Source of the DNA: Candidatus Cloacimonadota bacterium
GTDB taxonomy: Bacteria; Cloacimonadota; Cloacimonadia; Cloacimonadales; Cloacimonadaceae
Reading direction: 5' to 3'
Assembly (NCBI GenBank): GCA_017995495.1
Contig: JAGOIS010000100.1
Location: 1-5,871 of the forward strand
DNA length: 5,871 bases
Shown here: positions 1 through 5,871 of the stretch, piece after piece
Layout: each line of letters starts with the position of its first letter
How positions within the stretch are numbered: the first letter of the stretch is position 1
The notes under the pieces: model-generated
Database searches by the model: none
What the model was told of the DNA's origin: nothing
The model's input: the letters and a program-made list of their open reading frames with translations, nothing else
Program-made: the position numbers and the translations under genes

Positions 1-777
1 CTGAAGAGCGGGAGCGTGGTTTGCACCCTTAGCAGTTCAGTATCGGCCTCCGCCGGCACATACAACTGGACCATACCCACGAGCCTGACGGCGGGAACTG
101 ACTACAAGATCAGGATCACCAGCCTGTCCAATCCCTCCGTCTATGATGAGAGCGATAACTACTTCACGATCTCGAACCCGTCCTCGATCACGGTGACCTC
201 CCCCAACGGAGGTGAAAACTGGTTGGCCGGGTCTACTCATACAATCAACTGGACAGCATCCGGTGTTTCCGGCAATGTCAGGATAGAACTTCTCGATGGC
301 AGCAGTGTGGTTTCCACTCCCAGCAGTTCAGTATCAGCCTCCGCGGGATCACATAACTGGACCATCCCGCAGTTCCTGCCTGTGGGAAGCAACTACTTTA
401 TAAAAATCAGCGACGTATCTGATCCATTCGTTTCTGATACAAGTGATGGTTCATTTTCGATAACATGGGTTGCCAACAATGATCCCGGGCAGACACCCGC
501 CGCCACAGAATTACTTGGCAACCATCCCAACCCCTTCAATCCGGAGACTACTATCCGCTACGCGTTGCATGAGTCGGCCCCGGTGCGAATCGTGATCTAC
601 GATGCCAGGGGACACCTGGTGAAAACACTGGTGGATGATACGCGACAAGCGGGATATCATTCAGTGGTTTGGAGCGGCTCCGACGAGTTTGGGGCAACCG
701 CCGGCAGCGGCATCTATTATGTGCATCTGATGTGCGGTCTTTCAAACCAGGTCATGAAGATCAGCATGATCAAGTGA
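1..777 (+). CDS. Secreted/surface protein with KNH-like Ig repeats and C-terminal sorting domain (5' truncated)
   Basis: The reading frame is open from base 1, so the true start lies outside the window; 258 codons are visible and end in TGA. The first GTG at base 16 is internal to a repeat and is not the start. From the left the protein holds the end of one Ig-like repeat (about residues 1-57), a full second repeat (about 61-153, opening SITVTSPNGGENW and containing NWTIP), a short linker, and a C-terminal domain (about 170-258) opening with HPNPFNPETTIRY and ending in a basic, hydrophobic tail. The repeats resemble the Kre9/KNH Ig-like family; the end resembles FlgD-like Ig and type IX secretion type A sorting domains. 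In the FCB group such proteins are exported and held at the surface or released. The catalytic or binding part, if any, must lie upstream, so the specific role is unknown. Two neighbouring repeats are similar at DNA level, suggesting tandem duplication. The domain call is confident; the secretion route is inferred. Confidence 0.85.
   Translation: MKSGSVVCTLSSSVSASAGTYNWTIPTSLTAGTDYKIRITSLSNPSVYDESDNYFTISNPSSITVTSPNGGENWLAGSTHTINWTASGVSGNVRIELLDGSSVVSTPSSSVSASAGSHNWTIPQFLPVGSNYFIKISDVSDPFVSDTSDGSFSITWVANNDPGQTPAATELLGNHPNPFNPETTIRYALHESAPVRIVIYDARGHLVKTLVDDTRQAGYHSVVWSGSDEFGATAGSGIYYVHLMCGLSNQVMKISMIK
31..365 (+). repeat. Tandem 291-bp coding repeat (KNH-like Ig units)
   Basis: The segment at 31-74 recurs at 322-365, exactly 291 bp (97 codons) later, with about 38 of 44 bases identical by eye. 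Both copies encode SSSVSASAG followed by NWTIP. The DNA similarity is higher than the rest of the two Ig units, which have diverged more. This fits in-frame duplication of whole Ig modules; more copies may lie before the window. Confidence 0.7.
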
Positions 778-789
778 TCATCTGAACCA

Positions 790-820
790 GGGAGCCCGGA
801 AGATTTTCCGGGCTCCCTTT
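790..820 (+). terminator. Intrinsic terminator of the secreted-protein gene
   Basis: A perfect 12-bp stem (GGGAGCCCGGAA at 790-801 with TTCCGGGCTCCC at 806-817) encloses a GATT loop and is followed by TTTC. It begins 12 bases after the stop codon at 777. The U-tract is short, but the stem is long and GC-rich. On the opposite strand no T-run follows, so it should act only on plus-strand transcription. Confidence 0.85.
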
Positions 821-924
821 CATACTTGGTGGGTAAAGCTTTCCGGGCTGGATCCTTGGGACCGCGCCAAACCCACGTGGTTTGAAAGAGTGCCCCGTGT
901 CGCGCGCCTCATTTCTTGAAAGCC

Positions 925-957
925 AAAAGAAGCGCCGGGTGGTAAAACCCGGCGCTT
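925..957 (-). terminator. Intrinsic terminator of the sigma-factor operon
   Basis: Arms AAGCGCCGGGT (930-940) and ACCCGGCGCTT (947-957) form a perfect 11-bp stem with a 6-base loop. Read on the minus strand the hairpin is followed by CTTTTGG, and it lies about 30 bases after the stop codon of the LTxxQ protein gene. It faces the plus-strand terminator at 790-820, so the two convergent transcription units are insulated from each other. The remaining bases of the 778-987 gap show no gene. Confidence 0.8.
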
Positions 958-987
958 ATCTATCTTTACTGAGGAGGGGGATGGAAC

Positions 988-1593
988 CTACTTGTCAGTT
1001 TTTTCTGTTTTACTGCAGTCCTGGCAGTCCTGGCAGTCCTGATCAATTCTCTGGCGGGCATGGCGGTGGAGCTGCACGGGATCCATTTCGTTGAGGGCTT
1101 TGGGCATGGGGTTCTTGCTGCCGTTGCAGTTTCCGTATTGGCGTTCCATGAACATGGGTTGAAATTTGTCTTTCTGCTCGGGGGTGAGCTCTTTCATGAT
1201 CTGTTCGCGGTGGTCGATGCGGTAGTTGGCTTTGACGCGTTTCTTTTCGTGGAGCTGGTCGTTGAGCTTTTTGGCAGCTGGGAAGTCATCGTTCTTAAGG
1301 GCCTGCCTGAGGTCGATCTCGATGTTCTCGATCTCGGCGTTGATGGTGTTCATGGCTTTCTGCTGCGAGGTTTGCAGTTGGGTGAGCTTTTGGGTTTGGG
1401 CGCTGGTGAGGTTGAGCTGTTTCAGCATGTCCATGGAGGTGCCGTCCCATTCGGGGCGGGGGGCCATCCTGGCATCGCGGCCGGGGCCGCAGGCGCCGGG
1501 TTTTCTGGACATCTGGGGGTAGTCTTTTCCCTGGGCTGCCAGCATGCCGATCAGCATCAGGATGGTTATCGAGACAAGGGCGATTTTTTTCAT
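988..1593 (-). CDS. Spy/CpxP-like periplasmic LTxxQ protein with Cys-rich (QDC)3 tail
   Basis: This 201-residue protein starts with a clear signal peptide (basic MKK, then a hydrophobic run to about residue 20, LAA-QG cleavage-like site), so it is predicted to be periplasmic. It has two LTxxQ-type motifs, LTSAQ at 62-66 and LTPEQ at 136-140, separated by a charged, helical stretch, as in Spy, CpxP and ZraP, which act as envelope chaperones or stress and metal sensors. It is longer than those roughly 140-170 residue relatives because of a tail from about 155 that includes HRH (176-178) and C187, C190 and C193 in a QDC triplet repeat; C34 and C156 are also present. The start is supported by AGGAG upstream and by an ATGA overlap with the preceding gene, implying translational coupling. 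It is the last gene of the operon and is followed by a terminator. Family membership is confident; metal binding by the tail is inferred. Confidence 0.85.
   Translation of the reverse strand: MKKIALVSITILMLIGMLAAQGKDYPQMSRKPGACGPGRDARMAPRPEWDGTSMDMLKQLNLTSAQTQKLTQLQTSQQKAMNTINAEIENIEIDLRQALKNDDFPAAKKLNDQLHEKKRVKANYRIDHREQIMKELTPEQKDKFQPMFMERQYGNCNGSKNPMPKALNEMDPVQLHRHARQRIDQDCQDCQDCSKTEKTDK
1015..1041. repeat. Three perfect 9-bp tandem repeats encoding QDC-QDC-QDC
   Basis: GCAGTCCTG occurs three times without interruption (1015-1023, 1024-1032, 1033-1041). On the minus strand it is read in frame as CAG GAC TGC, giving Gln-Asp-Cys three times (residues 185-193 of the LTxxQ protein). Because the unit is 9 bp, a gain or loss of copies would keep the frame and change only the number of cysteines. 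Confidence 0.9.
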
Positions 1594-2048
1594 TGGTTTT
1601 CTCTCCTGTTGTTTCTTCTTTCTTCGTATCTGTTCATACGATCCAGGCGGCCGTCGAAGTGTTCTTTGGCCTCGGCGGCGCTGAGGGTTTTTCTGTGTTC
1701 CAAAAGTTTGTGGGCCAGGGCACGCTCCATATTGCTTTGCGCGCCGATGGACTTCTCTATGATGGTGTTGATCTTGGCCTCGTCGACCGGGTCTTTGGCC
1801 AGTTCACGCAAAAGTTCCTTTTTGATGGAGCGGAAGCTGTCGCGCAGGGCGATCACCTGGGGGTCGTTGAGTTCGGGAATGTCGCGGATGCCGCCCCGGT
1901 CACGATCCCGGGGGGCGGGTCCTTCGGGCTGGTAGTGGTGGGTGATGTGGTTGTGGCGGAAAACTCCCATCACGATCATGCCGCCGATGATCCCGGCGTT
2001 CAGAAACAGCGAGACGAAAAGGAGTATGGTCAGCAGGCGTTTGCTCAT
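1590..2048 (-). CDS. Membrane-anchored periplasmic heavy-metal-sensor-like protein (Spy/CnrX type)
   Basis: The product has 152 residues. It has one N-terminal hydrophobic segment (about 5-30) with a short basic start, which fits a signal anchor with the rest in the periplasm. Directly after it comes a His-rich stretch, RHNHITHHY (31-39), then a Pro/Arg/Asp linker and a long, charged, helical region (about 57-150) containing LSAAEAKEHF, a degenerate LTxxQ-like motif. This arrangement matches the metal-resistance/periplasmic sensor family related to CnrX, ZraP and Spy. It lies 11 bases after the anti-sigma gene, whose TAG stop sits against the GGTGAGG ribosome-binding site, and overlaps the next gene by 4 bases, so the genes are surely co-expressed. 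Its place beside sigma and anti-sigma genes suggests it senses or buffers periplasmic stress or metal. The actual ligand cannot be read from the sequence. Confidence 0.78.
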   Translation of the reverse strand: MSKRLLTILLFVSLFLNAGIIGGMIVMGVFRHNHITHHYQPEGPAPRDRDRGGIRDIPELNDPQVIALRDSFRSIKKELLRELAKDPVDEAKINTIIEKSIGAQSNMERALAHKLLEHRKTLSAAEAKEHFDGRLDRMNRYEERRNNRRENQ

Positions 2049-5000
2049 GGTTTCCTCACCTAAAACAGGTCACCGGAAACGGAGCTTTCGCCGAAAACGG
2101 CCAGCTCCTGATTTTCGTTGGCGGTGTTTTGCCGCGAATATACTTCCGCCGCGTTCTCGGGCAGGGGGTTCACGTTGCGGTAGGCGGTTTTTCCGATCGC
2201 CACGCCAATTACCAGGCTGAGCGCGATGGCGGCGAGGGCGGGGATGGTTTGCAATCTGAAGCTGTGTTTCAGGTGGACGCGTTTGCGGTCGTGCTGGGCG
2301 GCCTGGTCCATGATGCGGTGGTGCAGCCAGCCGGGAAATTCGGCCTGGGGCTGGTTGCGCAGGATGGTCTGGAGCCGGGCGGCCTCGGCCTGATAGGCGC
2401 GGCAGGCGGCGCAGCCTTGAAGATGCAGCTCCAGGGCGTGACCCTGCTTCAGCTCATGGTCGAGCTTGAGTCCGATCTGGCGTTGTGCCTTGCTGCATCT
2501 CATGGGTTCCTCTTTTGGGGTGCCTCGGGGGCCACCCTGTGTTCGTTTTTCATAGTCTATACTCTTCCTTCGCTTCTATCCTTCAACAATTTTTTCCGCA
2601 GTATTTTCTTCGCCCTCACCAACAAGGATTCGACCGCCTTCACGCTGATCCCCAGCTGTTCGGACATCTCCTTGTAGCTGAGCTTTTCAAAATACTGGAG
2701 CTGGATCACGCTGGCCAGGCGGGGAGGGAGTTCCCTGATCGCCGCGTGCAAAGGTTTGTAATCCGGCTCCGGCCCGGGCGGGTTGGTGTCCGGAAGATGC
2801 TCAAAGGATTGGGGTTCGAGGCTCACGTAGCGGCTTTTTTGTTTGAGAAAGGTCATGCTTTTGTTGTAGGCGATGCGGTAAACGTAGGACAGGGCAGTTG
2901 CTTCCTCCACGCGGTCGATGTGCTCGTAAAACGAGATGAAAACCATCTGCACGACATCGCTGGCGTCGCTGTCGTTGCCCAACAAGGTCAGCAGATAGTG
3001 GTAGATCCGCTTTTCATTGCCGCTGAGGAACTCTTCGAACTGCTCTTTTCTCATGGACCTTCCTTGAAATCGAATATTTGGGTCAGGTTATGAACCTGCA
3101 AAAAATACTCGGGCGGGCATGTCAAGAGATTTCACCCCCGGGTGCGGGGGGATAATGCCGCAAGACCAGTGTTGATAAAGCTGGCAGGTCTGCCCGGCGC
3201 CTGGGGTTGGCAAATACGTCATTACAGGTTATATTATCGGCAAAAATCACAGAGGAGAAAATTAATGCAAGTACTGGTATTATATTATTCGGCCTACGGG
3301 CACATCCACGCGATGGCGGAAGCCGCGGCAGAGGGCGCGCGGAGCGTGGACGGGGTGGAAGCGATCCTGAGACAGGTGCCGGAGACCCTGGCGCCGGAGA
3401 TCCTGGCCAAAACAGGCGTCCTGGAAGCCAGGCAAGCGTTTGGGCATATTCCCGTTGCCACGATCAAAGACCTCGAGGAGGCCGATGGCATCATCTTTGG
3501 CGCCCCGTCACGGTTTGGCATGATGGCCTCCCAGATGAAGAGTTTTCTGGATTCCACCGGCGGGCTCTGGGCCCGGGGCGCGCTTGCCGGCAAGGTTGGC
3601 TCGGTGATCTCCAGCAGCGGCACCCAGCATGGGGGCAACGAAGCCACCATCCTGAGTTTTCACACCGTCCTGCTGCACCACGGAATGCTGATCGCCGGCC
3701 TGCCCTATACTTTTGAGGGCCAGTCTCTGATGAGCGGGATCACCGGAAATTCGCCTTACGGGGCAACCACCATTGCCGGCGGGGACGGATCGCGCCGCCC
3801 CAGCGCCAATGAACTGGATGGCGCGCGCTATCAGGGACGCCTGGTGGCAGACCTCGTGAGCAGGCTGAATCGCTGATAATCGTTGACACAATCCCAAGCT
3901 CCTGATTTGGTGCGATCCAATCAGGAGCTTTAATTATGCGAAAATTCATCTGCCTGGTGGCAATAATTTGCGGCGCCGCGCTGCTTGGGGCCGGTGCCCT
4001 GCTTGGTCCGGCCGAAACCGCCGCGCTCGGGGAAATGCTTGGTTCAACCGGCCTGGATCCCTCCTCCCTGGGGTTCGAAAAAGATTGGGACCTGAGCACC
4101 AAATACAAGCTGGACTGGCAGTTACGGCAGCTTCAGGATCCGCTGGGCGGGCTCGATGACCTGCAGGATCTGCGTGAACGCTGCCAGCCTGATTCTTACG
4201 CGGGGCTGCCCGGTCTGCTGAGTCATCTGGGCGGCATCGCCTTCAATCTTGATCCGGGCCGGTACGCCAGCCTCCATCCCGCCTCCAAGGCTCTGTTCGC
4301 CGGGGAACTGGCCACCCAAGTGCAGAAACCGGAGGATATCTTTTCCTGGCTGGAGCATAAATTGGATTATCTCAGCCAGGAGTTGCAGCCTGCCTTCGCG
4401 GCCTTCGATCCCGCTGACAAAAAAATGCTGCTCAGCTTCATGCTCTGGCAGTTCATCGAAAGCGAAGAGACTGAAAAATATGGCAGTTATTACCAAGACC
4501 AAGCCCTTCCGCGCTACAGCGAATTGGACCAAAAAAAGGTCCAGGAGCTCTTGGGAAAATGTGACTTTTCCTCGCTATTGAGCGCTGGAACGCAGTGGCT
4601 GGCGCTATCCGAGGCCTTAGTCGAACGGGCGCAGACTCTGAAATTCAGCAATAAAAAAGTGCTTACGCGCCAGACCGGACACGGCCTGATGGCGATCGGG
4701 ACCAAGGCAGACGACCATTACACCCGGGCGCGATACAGCGGCCTCTGCTTTCTGCTCGATCCGGCCGGGAATGATCGATACGAAACCAGCCTCGCCCCCA
4801 ATGCGGACAGGGGTTTTCTGCTCCAGATCGATCTGGCGGGGGATGACGTTTACCGCTATGACCAGCCGGCCGGCATGTTCCACTCCTCCTTTGGGATAGG
4901 CTGCGCTTACGATCTGGCCGGAAACGACCTCTACCAGACCGGCGACTTCTCCTTCTCGGCCCTGATGGGCATCAACCTGCATCAGGACCTGGCCGGGGAC

Positions 5001-5871
5001 GATGTTTACCGGAGCGGGCTGTTCGCCCAGGGCGCGGCGATGTGCGGTTGCTCGCTTTTGGTTGACGCGTCAGGCAACGACCTCTATCAGGCCAGCGTGT
5101 CCGCGCAGGGTTTCGGCAGCACCTTTGGCGCCGGAGCCCTGATCGACAGGGCTGGCGCGGATGATTACAGCCTGGGCGGCAAATACTTCCACGAACCGCT
5201 GATGCCGCTGGACTACATCACCCTCGGCCAGGGCATGGGGCTGGGTTTGAGGCCTGATCTGGCCGGAGGCCTGGGCCTGCTCTTCGAGGGCGGCGGCAAC
5301 GACAGGTATTTGGGCGGGGTTTACGCCCAGGGTTCAGGATATTGGTATTCCACCGGCGCGCTGATCGATGAGGGCGGTAACGACGTCTACAGCGCCGTCT
5401 ACTATCCCCAGGGCTCGGGGATCCACCTGGCCTGCGGTTTTCTGCTCGACGCGGAGGGAGAGGACGCCTACTTCAGCCGCCACGGACCAGGCCAGGGAGC
5501 AGGACACGACTGGGCTTTGGGAGTGCTGATAGACGGGGCTGGCGACGATGCTTACTCCATAGAAGGCGGCAACGGACTGGGTCTCACCAATTCCGTGGGC
5601 CTCTTTGTGGATAGAAGCGGCAACGACCGTTATGAAAGGATCAATCCCCAAAACTATGGCGGAGCCAACTTTGCCCGCAGTGCCGGCGGGATCGGCCTGT
5701 TTTTGGATGCCGGGGGCACAGACAGCTATCCGGACAGCCTCAAAGCCAATAATAAAACCTGGCAAAGCGGAACCTACGGCATCGGCCGCGATGCTGAGAT
5801 AAACGTGGTCGCCAAATCCGCCATCGAAGAACTGGCCGAAGCTGCCGCCCTGCCGGACAGCACGGACAGCA

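Overview
The window reads as a piece of chromosome from a Gram-negative bacterium of the FCB group (Fibrobacterota-Chlorobiota-Bacteroidota and relatives). Candidatus Cloacimonadota is the best guess. The clues are a secreted protein ending in a PNPFNP-type sorting/FlgD-like domain preceded by Kre9/KNH-like Ig repeats with an SPNGGE motif, several exported proteins with signal peptides, and moderately GC-rich codon use. This placement is inference from protein style; no rRNA or phylogenetic marker is present.

Layout. (1) Positions 1-777, plus strand: the 3' end of a secreted or cell-surface protein, followed by a strong intrinsic terminator. (2) Positions 988-3054, minus strand: a compact four-gene operon read from right to left: ECF sigma factor, zinc-finger (ZAS) transmembrane anti-sigma factor, membrane-anchored periplasmic Spy/CnrX-like metal-sensor-type protein, and secreted Spy/CpxP-like LTxxQ protein. 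The last gene overlaps its upstream neighbour by ATGA, and the operon ends in its own hairpin terminator, which faces the terminator of the first gene. (3) Positions 3055-3264: a divergent regulatory region with a small palindrome near the sigma gene and a good sigma70-like promoter for wrbA. (4) Positions 3265-3876, plus strand: wrbA, a flavodoxin-like NAD(P)H:quinone oxidoreductase. (5) Positions 3936-5871, plus strand: a large exported protein of unknown function, open at the window edge, with at least 12 copies of a D-x-x-G-N-D-x-Y motif every ~26 residues. Its ribosome-binding site is buried in a strong hairpin just after wrbA.

How they fit together. The minus-strand operon looks like a self-contained envelope or metal-stress signalling unit, similar in logic to CnrYXH (sigma factor, membrane anti-sigma, periplasmic sensor), but with two Spy-like proteins. 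One carries a His-rich segment just outside the membrane and the other a Cys-rich (QDC)3 tail encoded by a perfect 9-bp tandem repeat. WrbA, a quinone reductase tied to oxidative stress in other bacteria, is divergently transcribed and could belong to the same response, but nothing in the sequence proves this. The GNDxY repeat protein is the least explained gene in the window.
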